Assembly (NCBI GenBank): GCA_029339505.1
Contig: JAQISU010000022.1
Location: 19,176,001 to 19,240,000 of the forward strand
Length of the DNA: 64,000 nucleotides
DNA from: Unio delphinus
Taxonomy: Eukaryota; Mollusca; Bivalvia; Unionida; Unionidae
Direction of reading: 5' to 3'
Shown: one piece after another, positions 8,666-19,167 of the stretch
Position numbering within the stretch: the stretch's first letter is position 1
Layout of the letters: each line of letters begins with the position of its first letter
Made by a program: the position numbers and the translations under genes
The notes under the pieces: model-generated
The model's input: only the letters and a program-made list of their open reading frames with translations
The model's database searches: none
What the model was told of the DNA's origin: nothing

Positions 8666-10672
8666 TTAATCAGTGGCAACTCTAACTGCGGTGTTAGGAA
8701 ATTTATTGATCATCGAAAACAGATTAATAGAAGCATAACCAAGCATAGAAGGTCTCAAATGTGTGTACTGCGGATTGTATCCATCATTGTAAATAACAAT
8801 TGTACCCAATTTGGTTCCATCGGACATAAATGCGTCCTTACGATTGACATATATCCCCTTATTTGTTAAATCCGCGATTACAATATCGTATTCAGCATTG
8901 TCTATAATCAATCGTGAAGAATATCTTGTATTATCGTATTTACAACCCTGGGTGAATTTACCGATTATTCTTCGCCCAAGATCTTTTGCTTCGTTGTTTC
9001 TGACTTCAAATAACTGTTTGGACCAATCCATGATTTGTTGTTCATTAAAATCAGGAAACAGTTTTCGCTGTTCACTAATTATTTTTTCTAGATCAGGTTG
9101 TGGTAACCAAACTGATTTCTGTGCTCGATAGGATATAATTGCTTCACTGACAATTAATGATTTTAACATCTTACAATCAAGCATATACCGTAATAACACT
9201 ATTGGCATCCAGTGTTTTTTAGACATGTGTTTACCAATCCAAAGATAACTACACGGATGAAGTCCTGTAGCCATTTCAAATGATACTACACAAGCGAATC
9301 CTGTTAAATCAAAATCAGGCAGTGGTCCATTAATAGCAACACGGGTCATTTCGTGTGTGGGGTGTCCAAATCGTTTAAAATATTTCTCACATTCTCCATA
9401 TCCAAGAAAACTTCCTGGATAACACGCAATCATATCAACGGAAATAACGGTTTCAGGGTCGTATTTTGTATTCCATAACCCTACATGGCTGTATTCAAGA
9501 CAGGACAATCTGACATCTGATAAAAACTCACCTCGTGTTGGTTTCCACGCGTTTTTCTTTCTAGCAAAATGTGCTGCAATTGATGGTAGTGTAAAACAGT
9601 TTGCTAATAATTGATCGTTGTCTTCCCCTTCCAGTGAAAACTCACTAGCTAGTTTTTTCATTTGATTATGCAGCTCTTCAGTACGGTACAATTCTCCGTT
9701 GGGTCTTACAAACTGATCAAATCTACATTCCTCGTCTGCAGCACTGTGAAATAGCCACATTGACACAGGATCGTTTTTACTCAAATGGTAAATAGCATCA
9801 AATAATTTCTGCTCTGAAAAAAACTCTTCTGTTCCAAACAGAGTTTGGGGAATATATTTTACGGTTCTATCCCGTGGGAATATTGTTACTGCAGATGACC
9901 ACGCGTGTTCGTTATGATCAATAATTTGTATTGGAGTTCCTTTTGATTGATATTTCGATTCGTATAATACTTCTCCGGTTATTGTCGTTACTGATATTGG
10001 AAATCTCAATGATGTTTCTAATTTAGCTATATCCTGAATTGTTGCCCCATGCTGTTTCACTGTCAGTTCCCATTCGGTTATTTTTTTTCGTCTTAGATCA
10101 GTCAATTTATTTCCCCGGGATGCATTTGTGAAGTGTTCCATTATTCGTGTTGCTACACAATTGACCCTTGACGACGAATATTTCATGGGTGCTAGTTTTG
10201 CAATATCAGGTTTTTCATTGAGCGGATATATCCCGTAAACAACTGCTGTTACAGGATAAGATCTTTCGTAGTATGGTTTGTCAATTCCAGTCAAAATTCC
10301 TGGTTTTGAATCCTGATTCACAGTGACAGTTTTTTTGTCCTTGAGAATGGGCTCGTATTTGTCCCTAATGATCCATTTTCCATCATCACGGATAAGGAAT
10401 TTGATTCGAAAAAAATTCCTTTCTCGCCCAAGATTTGAGATTATCACTGCTGCTTTTTCATCATTCATGGTAGCGTCAACAACACCATCAATTCGAAATG
10501 TTGACCAACAGTGAGATTTCCCATCACGCTTGAATTCATTAAAACAGTCTCTGATTTTACTAATCATGGTTCTATCAAGAATTTTATTCTTTGGTGTATC
10601 AGAAACTCTATCAAGATTGAATTGAACACTTTTCCAGGGCTTAATTTTCGATAATCTCTCGAACTCCTCCAT
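8666..10672 (-). pseudogene. DNA polymerase B (Polinton type), stop at motif C
   Basis: A long 668-codon frame from the ATG at 10672. Visible landmarks are motif A SVDMIACYPGSF, a motif B region RRIIGKFTQG, and a C-terminal AVRVATD that corresponds to the metal-binding motif C. A TAA (8666-8668) follows this Asp immediately, removing the rest of motif C; the same frame stays open beyond it into the helicase. The residues before motif A should hold the exonuclease/terminal-protein region, but I could not place exonuclease motifs with confidence. Family role: replication of the element, usually protein-primed. It starts 24 bp from the divergent Cys-rich gene. Confidence 0.85.
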
Positions 10673-10696
10673 ACTATAATTAAAACAAGCATTTAA
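10673..10696. promoter_or_regulatory. Divergent start region, polymerase / Cys-rich gene
   Basis: A 24 bp AT-rich gap (containing TATAATTAAAA) separates the two start codons, so both genes probably share one bidirectional promoter. Confidence 0.35.
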
Positions 10697-11062
10697 ATGA
10701 AAGATTTAAGTATAATGAATCATTGCAAATGTCTCATGATTGGATCAGTGACTCCTTGTAACAAATCATGCAGAAAGGAGTTCTGTGGGTATCATATGCA
10801 AAGTTTTCGACGTGGAAGCCTTGGTCCGTTACCCTGTATTCGATGTGGGGTTGGGGTCAGGGGAAAATCGCAGTTATGTCCGAATTGTGGTGGTAAGCGA
10901 TACAGGGAATTGAAGCGTTATTATGATAACAGAATCAAAAATGGAAAATCAATCAAAAATTCTGACACTGACCTTGACTACGTCAAGGATAAAATCATAA
11001 GAACTCCTCAGGACTACATTGAAAGATTCTCCAGTGATGTTATTAATGAATTAGACAAATAG
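10697..11062 (+). CDS. Cys-rich putative zinc-binding protein
   Basis: 121 codons, intact, with an alternative ATG at 10718. The N-terminal half has CKC, CNKSC, FCGYH and then CIRCG...CPNCGG, enough for two zinc sites. The C-terminal half is Lys/Arg-rich, then acidic, and probably helical. I do not recognise the family. Position opposite the polymerase start suggests early expression and a DNA-binding or replication-accessory role, but that is inference. It is one of the few undamaged ORFs in the element. A perfect 12 bp hairpin follows its stop. Confidence 0.65.
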   Translation: MKDLSIMNHCKCLMIGSVTPCNKSCRKEFCGYHMQSFRRGSLGPLPCIRCGVGVRGKSQLCPNCGGKRYRELKRYYDNRIKNGKSIKNSDTDLDYVKDKIIRTPQDYIERFSSDVINELDK

Positions 11063-11082
11063 TATTAGTATACAAATGAACC

Positions 11083-11113
11083 AAGGGAGATAACCAAGGG
11101 AGTTATCTCCCTT
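11083..11113. terminator. Perfect 12 bp hairpin after the Cys-rich gene
   Basis: AAGGGAGATAAC, a 7 nt loop, then GTTATCTCCCTT, 20 bp past the stop codon. It could end or process the transcript. The same motif occurs at 57115-57126 in host intron DNA, so it may instead be a host repeat. Confidence 0.4.
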
Positions 11114-11339
11114 AGATTATATCAACTTGTTTATGGGTTATTGTGATTCAGCGGCGGGGTATAATTAATTATCTGTTTTGTAAGAAAAGAAATCAAATAT
11201 AAAATGTTTTCAAATAATTATATTCTTTTTTTAGTGTTTAAGTCAAATACTCGGTCTCATTTAAATACTGTGAAACAGCATTAATAAATAATTCAAGAAA
11301 ATAAAATAACACACCCTGTGGATTGACGCTGCTGTATTA

Positions 11340-11708
11340 GTCACCTTATATACTAAATGAAAGGTTTAAAGCTAGGGCTTTCAAAGGCCAATTCGACCGA
11401 TCAAAAGCAACCCACGATTGACTCGTGGGCGTGGTTGTCTTTTCTCAATCATGCAACCGGGTTTAATTTCATGGGTTGCTTTTGATTGGTCGGTGCCACA
11501 TGCCCTAAAATAAATAACATCCATGGATGTAATTAGCTCTCCGTCACATTTGGGTAGCCCCCTATGGTGTTCAAAATGAATTACCGGCCAAAAAAAGGTT
11601 CGTGGATGCACATTGGGTAACCCCACAGGATAGTTGAGAATGAATTATCGGCTAAAAGAAACGGTCATAGGGTCATATCTCAAAGAGCAAAAAAAAAAAA
11701 AAAAAAAC
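11340..11708 (+). repeat. Uncharacterised repeat-like insert with foldback, tandem pair and A-tail
   Basis: Contains a foldback of about 20 bp (CGACCGATCAAAAGCAACCC near 11396 against GGGTTGCTTTTGATTGGTCG near 11473). A diverged direct repeat of ~62 bp follows (TTTGGGTAGCCCC... and ATTGGGTAACCCC...), and a 19-A run ends near 11706. The A-tail suggests a retroposed insert inside the Polinton. No coding signal. Confidence 0.35.
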
Positions 11709-11809
11709 ATTCTGATATAAACCCAAAACATGCTCTAAACAAAGGACCCTATGAAAGACACAAAGGCCTAATCAAAGGGGCCAAATGACTGATAACCGCT
11801 CATCATGGT

Positions 11810-14800
11810 TGTTATTTATTTTTGTCTGCATTTATTTTTGATAAATGTATTTATATATACAGAATTATTTTTGATAAATATATTTATATATACAGAATTA
11901 TTTTTAAAAAATCTATTTATATATACAGAACTATTTTTGATAAATATATTTATATATACAGAATTATTTTTAAAAAAGATATTTATATATACAGAATTAT
12001 TTTTAATAAAATATAATTATATATACAGAATTATTTTTAAAAAATATATTTATATATACAGAATTATTTTTAAAAAAATATTTATATATACAGAATTATT
12101 TTTAAAAATATATTTATATATACAGAATTATTTTTAAAAAATATATTTATATATACAGAATTATTTTTGATAAATATAGTTATATATACAGAATTATTTT
12201 TGATAAATATATTTATATATACAGAATTATTTTTAAAAAATATATTTATATATACAGAATTATTTTTGATAAATATATTTATATATACAGAATTATTTTT
12301 AAAAAATATATTTATATATACAGAATTTTTTTAAAAAAATATAATTATATATACAGAATTATTTTTAAAAAATATATTTATATATACAGAATTATTTTTA
12401 AAAAATATAATTATATATACAGAATTATTTTTAAAAAATATATTTATATCTACAGAATTATTTTTGATAAATATATTTATATATACAGAATTATTTTTAA
12501 AAAATATATTTATATATACAGAATTATTTTTGATAAATATATTTACATATACAGAATTATTTTTAAAAAAGATATTTATATATACAGAATTATTTTTAAA
12601 AAAATATAATTATATATACAGAATTATTTTTAAAAAATATATTTATATATACAGAATTATTTTTGATAAATATATTTATATATACAGAATTATTTTTGAT
12701 AAATATATTTATATATACAGAATTATTTTTAAAAAATATATTTATATATACAGAATTATTTTTGATAAATATATTTATATATACAGAATTATTTTTGATA
12801 AATATATTTATATATACAGAATTATTTTTAAAAATATATATATATATACAGAATTATTTTAAAAAAATATATTTATATATACAGAATTATTTTTGATAAA
12901 TATATTTATATATACAGAATTATTTTTGATAAATATATTTATATATACAGAATTATTTTTAAAAAATATATTTATATATACAGAATTATTTTTGATAAAT
13001 ATATTTATATATACAGAATTATTTTTAAAAAATATATTTATATATACAGAATTATTTTTAAAAAATATATTTATATATACAGAATTATTTTTAAAAAATA
13101 TATTTATATATATATACAGAATTATTTTTAAAAAAATATAATTATATATACAGAATTATTTTTAAAAAATATATTTATATATACAGAATTATTTTTAAAA
13201 AAAGATAGTTATATATACAGAATTATTTTTAAAAAATATATTTTTATATACAGAATTATTTTTTAAAAATATATTTATATATACAGAATTATTTTTAAAA
13301 AATATATTTATATATACAGAATTATTTTTAAAAAATATATTTATATATATACAGAATTGTTTTTAAAAAATATAATTATATATACAGAATTATTTTTAAA
13401 AAATATATTTATATCTACAGAATTATTTTTAAGAAAAGATAGTTATATATACAGAATTATTTTTAAAAAATATATTTATATATACAGAATTTTTTTTGAT
13501 AAATATATTTATATATACAGAATTATTTTTAAAAAATATATTTATATATACAGAATTATTTTTGATAAATATATTTACATATACAGAATTATTTTTAAAA
13601 AAGATATTTATATATACAGAATTATTTTTAAAAAAAATATAATTATATATACAGAATTATTTTTAAAAAATATATTTATATATACAGAATTATTTTTGAT
13701 AAATATATTTATATATACAGAATTATTTTTGATAAATATATTTATATATACAGAATTATTTTTAAAAAATATATTTATATATACAGAATTATTTTTGATA
13801 AATATATTTATATATACAGAATTATTTTTAAAAAATATATTTATATACAGAATTATTTTTAAAAATATATTTATATATACAGAATTAGTTTTAAAAAATA
13901 TATTTATATATACAGAATTATTTTTGATAAATATATTTATAAATACAGAATTATTTTTGATAAATATATTTATATATACAGAATTATTTTTAAAAAATAT
14001 ATTTATATATACAGAATTATTTTTGATAAATATATTTATATATACAGAATTATTTTTAAAAAAGATATTTATATATACAGAATTATTTTTAAAAAAAGAT
14101 AGTTATATATACAGAATTATTTTTAAAAAATATATTTATATATACAAATTTTTTTTTTATAAATATATTTATATATACTGAATTATTTTTAAAAAAATAT
14201 ATTTATATATACAGAATTATTTTTAAAAAATATATTTATATATACAGAATTATTTTTAAAAAAGATATTTATATATACAGAATTATTTTTGATAAATATA
14301 TTTATATATACAGAATTATTTTTGATAAATATATTTATATATACAGAATTATTTTTAAAAAATATATTTATATATACAGAACTATTTTTGATAAATATAT
14401 TTATATATACAAAATTATTTTTAAAAAATATATTTATATATACAGAATTATTTTTAAAAAATATATTTATATATACAGAATTATTTTTTAAAAATATATT
14501 TATATATATACAGAATTATTTTTAAAAAAATATAATTATATATACAGAACTATTTTTGATAAATATATTTATATATACAGAATTATTTTTGATAAATATA
14601 TTTATATATACAGAATTATTTTTAAAAAATATATTTATATATACAGAATTATTTTTGATAAATATATTTATATATACAGAATTATTTTTAAAAAATATAT
14701 TTATATATACAGAATTATTTTTAAAAAATATATTTATATATACAGAATTATTTTTAAAAAATATATTTATATATACAGAATTATTTTAAAAAAAATATAA

Positions 14801-16740
14801 TTATGTATACAGAATTATTTTAAAAAAAAGATAGTTATATATACAGAATTATTTTTAAAAAATATATTTATATATACAGAATTATTTTTGATAAATATAT
14901 TTATATATACAGAATTATTTTTAAAAAATATATTTATATATACAGAATTATTTTTGATAAATATGTTTATATATACAGAATTATTTTTAAAAAAGATATT
15001 TATATATACAGAATTATTTTTAAAAAAATATAATTATATATACAGAATTATTTTTAAAAAATATATTTATATATACAGAATTATTTTTGATAAATATATT
15101 TATATATACAGAATTATTTTTGATAAATATATTTATATATACAGAATTATTTTTAAAAAATATATTTATATATACAGAATTATTTTTGATAAATATATTT
15201 ATATATACAGAATTATTTTTAAAAAATATATTTATATATACAGAATTATTTTTAAAAAATATATTTATATATATATACAGAATTATTTTTAAAAAAATAT
15301 AATTATATATACAGAATTATTTTTGATAAATATATTTATATATACAGAATTATTTTTGATAAATATATTTATATATATACAGAATTATTTTTAAAAAATA
15401 TATTTATATATACAGAATTATTTTTGATAAATATATTTATATATACAGAATTATTTTTAAAAAATATATTTTTATATACAGAATTATTTTTTAAAAATAT
15501 ATTTATATATACAGAATTATTTTTAAAAAATATATTTATATATATATACAGAATTATTTTTAAAAAAATATAATTATATATACAGAATTATTTTTAAAAA
15601 ATATATTTATATATACAGAATTATTTTTAATAAAAGATAGTTATATATACAGAATTATTTTTAAAAAATATATTTATATATATACAGAATTATTTTTGAT
15701 AAATATATTTATATATACAGAATTATTTTTAAAAAATATATTTATATATACAGAATTATTTTTGATAAATATATTTATATATACAGAATTATTTTTAAAA
15801 AAGATATATATATATACAGAATTATTTTTAAAAAAATATAATTATATATACAGAATTATTTTTAAAAAATATATTTATATACACAGAATTATTTTTGATA
15901 AATATATTTATATATACAGAATTATTTTTGATAAATATATTTATATATACAGAATTATTTTTAAAAAATATATTTATCTATACAGAATTATTTTTGATAA
16001 ATATATTTATATATACAGAATTATTTTTAAAAAATATATTTATATATACAGAATTATTTTTAAAAAATATGTTTATATATACAGAAATATTTTTAAAAAA
16101 TATATTTATATATATATACAGAATTATTTTTAAAAAAATATAATTATATATACAGAATTATTTTAAAAAAATATATTTATATATACAGAATTATTTTTAA
16201 AAAAATATAGTTATATATACAGAATTATTTTCAAAAAATATATTTATATATACAGAATTATTTTTGATAAATATATTTATATGTACAGAATTATTTTTAA
16301 AAAACATTTTTATATATACAGAATTATTTTTGATAAATATATTTATATATACAGAATTATTTTTAAAAAATATATTTATATATACAGAATTATTTTTGAT
16401 AAATATATTTATATATGCAGAATTATTTTTAAAAAATATATTTATATATACAGAATTAATTCTGAAAAATATATTTATATATACAGAATTATTTTTAAAA
16501 AATATATTTATATATACAGAATTATTTTTAAAAAATATATTTATATTTATATACAGAATTATTTTTGAAAATATTAACGGCTCATTTATTTTTGAAAAAT
16601 TAATTTATATACAGAATTAATTCTGAAAAATATATTTATATATACAGAATGAATTTTGAAAATATTAACGGCTCGTTTATTTTTGAAAAATGAATTAGAA
16701 ATATGTATTATCATATATGAATTCTGAAAATATGAATAGC
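11810..16740 (+). repeat. 33-bp minisatellite, about 145 copies, with higher-order structure
   Basis: Units read TTTATATATACAGAATTATT followed by TTTGATAAATATA or TTTAAAAAATATA. Two main monomers (GATAAA and AAAAAA cores) and two rarer ones (AAAAAAGATA; AAAAAATATAA) occur in a repeating order. The same run of about ten monomers recurs starting near 12464, 13490, 14888 and 15696. Because 33 is a multiple of 3 it gives long false ORFs of an 11-residue repeat. The array fills the gap between the replicative and structural halves of the Polinton and accounts for its excess length. Confidence 0.95.
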
Positions 16741-17073
16741 ATTATAGTTGAAATTGCAAAATTGAAAAGCCAGGATATTAAATTGTCAGATGGCTTAAAT
16801 TGTGATCAAATTGTGTCTGATTTTCAGGATGTACAATATGGTGTTAACAATAACAAGTATATGCTACCAAAGTAATATGCGCTCATCAAAAAAATTCAAA
16901 ATTCTATTAGAGACTCTCTTGCATTTTCCAGTGAAGTAGGTGTGTTTGTCCCGTTATATACTATCGTGGAAGGAATACGAAAAGAATTGGGTAGGGAATA
17001 TGAATTGAAAAAAGAGGTTAATTCTAAAATTAGAAATATACGGGCATTAATTCAAGAAAATGAACTATTTTGA
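16717..17073 (+). pseudogene. Small ORF of 118 codons with one in-frame stop
   Basis: From an ATG at 16717 the frame is open to TGA 17071-17073 except for TAA at 16873-16875. The second half (IKKIQNSIRDSLAFSSEVGV, then a charged helix rich in Glu/Lys/Asn) looks coding and helical. I do not recognise it. Its start is embedded in degenerate minisatellite sequence, so the original N-terminus may have been overwritten. Confidence 0.5.
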
Positions 17074-17700
17074 CCGTGACCGTAAAATTGATAAAATGCA
17101 TTAAAAATATTTCACAGCAATAAAAATGTTAGTTGCAGCAATCATGAAAATCCTATGGGAAATTGACTACTTTACCCTACGGGTTTTTTTTTTTATATCA
17201 AAAATCAATGAAAATCAATGAAAATTGGTCAAAAATCATCCTAACAGCTTTTCCCTATGGAAAATCCAATGCAAAATCGACTTCTTGACCCGACTGAAAT
17301 TATTGGTGAATTTTGGTTGTTTTTGTCATTTTTTGGCATTTATTGACTGAAATTATCGATTTTTTGGTCAAAAATCATCAAAAATGAATCCTAACAGATT
17401 TTCCCTATGGGAAATCCCATGCAAAATCGACTACTTGACCGTAAAATCTCAAAGATATTTTCAACTGAAAACCACTAAAACAGTAAAAAAATCAATGAAA
17501 ATCAATGAAAAACCACCAAAAACAGTGAATAAAAATTAAAAATATTTCACAGCAATTAAAACTATTTCTCACTGAATAAAAATAAATATATTTCACAGCA
17601 ATAAAAACTATTTCACACTGAATAAAAATCACTGAATGAAAATATTTATCACTTAATAAAAAATCACTGAATAAAAAATTGATGGATGGTTCCGATTAGT
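17074..17700. other. Non-coding block with iteron-like and palindromic repeats
   Basis: Repeats include TTTTCCCTATGG(G)AAAATCC, itself an inverted repeat around TAT, at about 17249 and 17399 with a weaker copy near 17150. Each is followed by ATGCAAAATCGACT-CTTGACC. Other repeats are several CAATGAAAATCAATGAAAA runs and AATATTTCACAGCAATAAAAAC / TTTCACACTGAATAAAAATC. It lies between the two gene blocks and could be a regulatory or replication region; this is inferred only from the repeats and position. Confidence 0.5.
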
Positions 17701-17757
17701 TAATCATCGATGGGAAAAATTGTTTTGCAATTGAAAAATTGTTTGCGATTTCAAATA

Positions 17758-18618
17758 ATGGTCAATCAAGCATTAACGACCCGATTGGCTCGTGAGCGAC
17801 GAGATGCAATTAAGAGATTTATACCAATTCGCGACTCTGTAAGAAATAAACTGCAACAACGACAGAGTCTTCAGACTGATTTTGCTGAGGGATCTGAAGA
17901 GTTGTTTAAACCAATAACTACAACAACGAAACAGATAGTGTCAACGATCTCTGAACAAGGAAAAAAACAAGAGGAGACTTTTCTCCCTGTGTTAGAAAAA
18001 ATAGCAAAAAGAACTAAACAAACAAAACAATCATTAAAAACACTTCCTCAGGATATATCAACCGCTTCAGAACGAAAATTTGAAGGATTTCAGGAAGAAC
18101 TAGTTAGTGGACTACCTAAATCAATTATATTTACCGATAGCGCTAAAAAACGAATTCTCAATGAGGATATAGACAGTTTAGGTGAATTTGCTGCTAACAG
18201 CTATGATTCACAAGAGAAGTTTTTCAGGGACAATTATACGGATTATAGAATGTCACATAATGAATGGGCTGATATAGTGTATGAAATAAATACTGGGAGT
18301 TTAAATAGAAGGATGAAGGAATACAGAGACTTCAAGAGAAAATTTCAACTCCATTTAAGACAGCCATACGATGAAAAGGAATTTTTGGGGAGTGGTCTAG
18401 TTGGAAACTCTAGCGTTTCATGTCCTGGTAATATTCTCAGTGATATATCACGATTAAAAGTTCTCATCGGAGGAAAACGAGCTGGAAATAACTCTCCAGA
18501 AATAATTAATGAAGCAGTTGATATCTGTAGACGGTTATTTCAAGGCGGTATCATGGATATCAAAACATATCGAGATTTTATTGGTGAGTTAGCGGAAAGT
18601 GGGTATCATAGTGACTGA
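17758..18618 (+). CDS. Polinton structural-block protein of unknown function
   Basis: 287 codons, intact. I place the start at 17758 (MVNQALTTRLARERRD) rather than 17710 because the relic copy at 28.84 kb begins with a matching MES...ARLTRERLD. The N-terminal third is charged and coiled-coil-like, with a Thr/Gln-rich middle. The C-terminal part has a conserved-looking module (DISRLKVLIGGKRAGNN followed by INEAVDICRRLFQGGIMD) that I associate with Polinton structural blocks but cannot name. First gene of the rightward block, followed after 58 bp by a basic core-like protein. Confidence 0.75.
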   Translation: MVNQALTTRLARERRDAIKRFIPIRDSVRNKLQQRQSLQTDFAEGSEELFKPITTTTKQIVSTISEQGKKQEETFLPVLEKIAKRTKQTKQSLKTLPQDISTASERKFEGFQEELVSGLPKSIIFTDSAKKRILNEDIDSLGEFAANSYDSQEKFFRDNYTDYRMSHNEWADIVYEINTGSLNRRMKEYRDFKRKFQLHLRQPYDEKEFLGSGLVGNSSVSCPGNILSDISRLKVLIGGKRAGNNSPEIINEAVDICRRLFQGGIMDIKTYRDFIGELAESGYHSD

Positions 18619-18648
18619 ATTGAAAAATCAATTGATTAGATAAATAAC

Positions 18649-18668
18649 AATTGAAAACACTAGTGTTT
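18649..18668 (+). promoter_or_regulatory. Palindromic motif before the core-protein start
   Basis: AATTGAAAACACTAGTGTTT, with a 16 bp perfect palindrome extending to 18669, ends 8 bp before the ATG at 18677. The same 20-mer with compensating A/G and T/C changes occurs at 22541-22560 before another structural gene, suggesting a late-gene operator or promoter element. Confidence 0.5.
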
Positions 18669-18676
18669 TTATAATA

Positions 18677-19117
18677 ATGATCATACACTACAATCATGAT
18701 AAACCAACCCCCGTCTATGTAGTTAATTCACGGTTTCCAGTTTATAGAGCATACTACGGAGATGGTTTAGGTAATACCATTGCAGGGTTTTTTGCGAGAA
18801 TGGCCCCAAAAGTGATGCCGTTAGCTAAACAATTAGGAATGAAAGCAATTGATGTTATTCGTGATAAGGGTATTGGTGCTGTTGGAGATCTTGCCGGAAA
18901 GGCATTTTCTGCAGCAAAGAATAAAATAACATCATTAGTGAGACGAAAAAAGAAAAAGGTACCATTGCCATCTACAGCGGAAATGCCTGCAAGTGTTAGT
19001 AAAATAATAAATAACGCAGTAGATGAAAAATTAGCGTCATTGGTGACTCCGAGTGACCAAGATAACATGATAGCAAACATGATAGCGGGAAGTGGCTTTA
19101 AAAAAACACGACGATGA
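18677..19117 (+). CDS. Basic virion core-like protein
   Basis: 146 codons, intact. The N-terminus is rich in Tyr and Pro. A Gly/Ala-rich amphipathic stretch follows (YYGDGLGNTIAGFFARMAPK, then KAIDVIRDKGIGAVGDLAGK), and then a basic cluster VRRKKKKV and a C-terminal KKTRR. The layout resembles adenovirus-like core/cement proteins (pVII, pX or pVI) that pack DNA and are cut by the viral protease; the GDGLG/N site could be such a cut. It sits between the unknown protein and the capsid candidate. Family assignment is by architecture only. Confidence 0.6.
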   Translation: MIIHYNHDKPTPVYVVNSRFPVYRAYYGDGLGNTIAGFFARMAPKVMPLAKQLGMKAIDVIRDKGIGAVGDLAGKAFSAAKNKITSLVRRKKKKVPLPSTAEMPASVSKIINNAVDEKLASLVTPSDQDNMIANMIAGSGFKKTRR

Positions 19118-19167
19118 AAAATCTTTTACGGTGAAAATCCGATTTAGACTCTGATAAATAGAATAAA

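Noticed and set aside
11805..16620. Long ORFs (up to 274 codons) of an 11-residue repeat
   Set aside because: Produced by the 33-bp minisatellite having a length divisible by three; open in more than one frame, no ordinary codon use.
11810..16740. CRISPR array
   Set aside because: Units abut with no unique spacers, in animal DNA.
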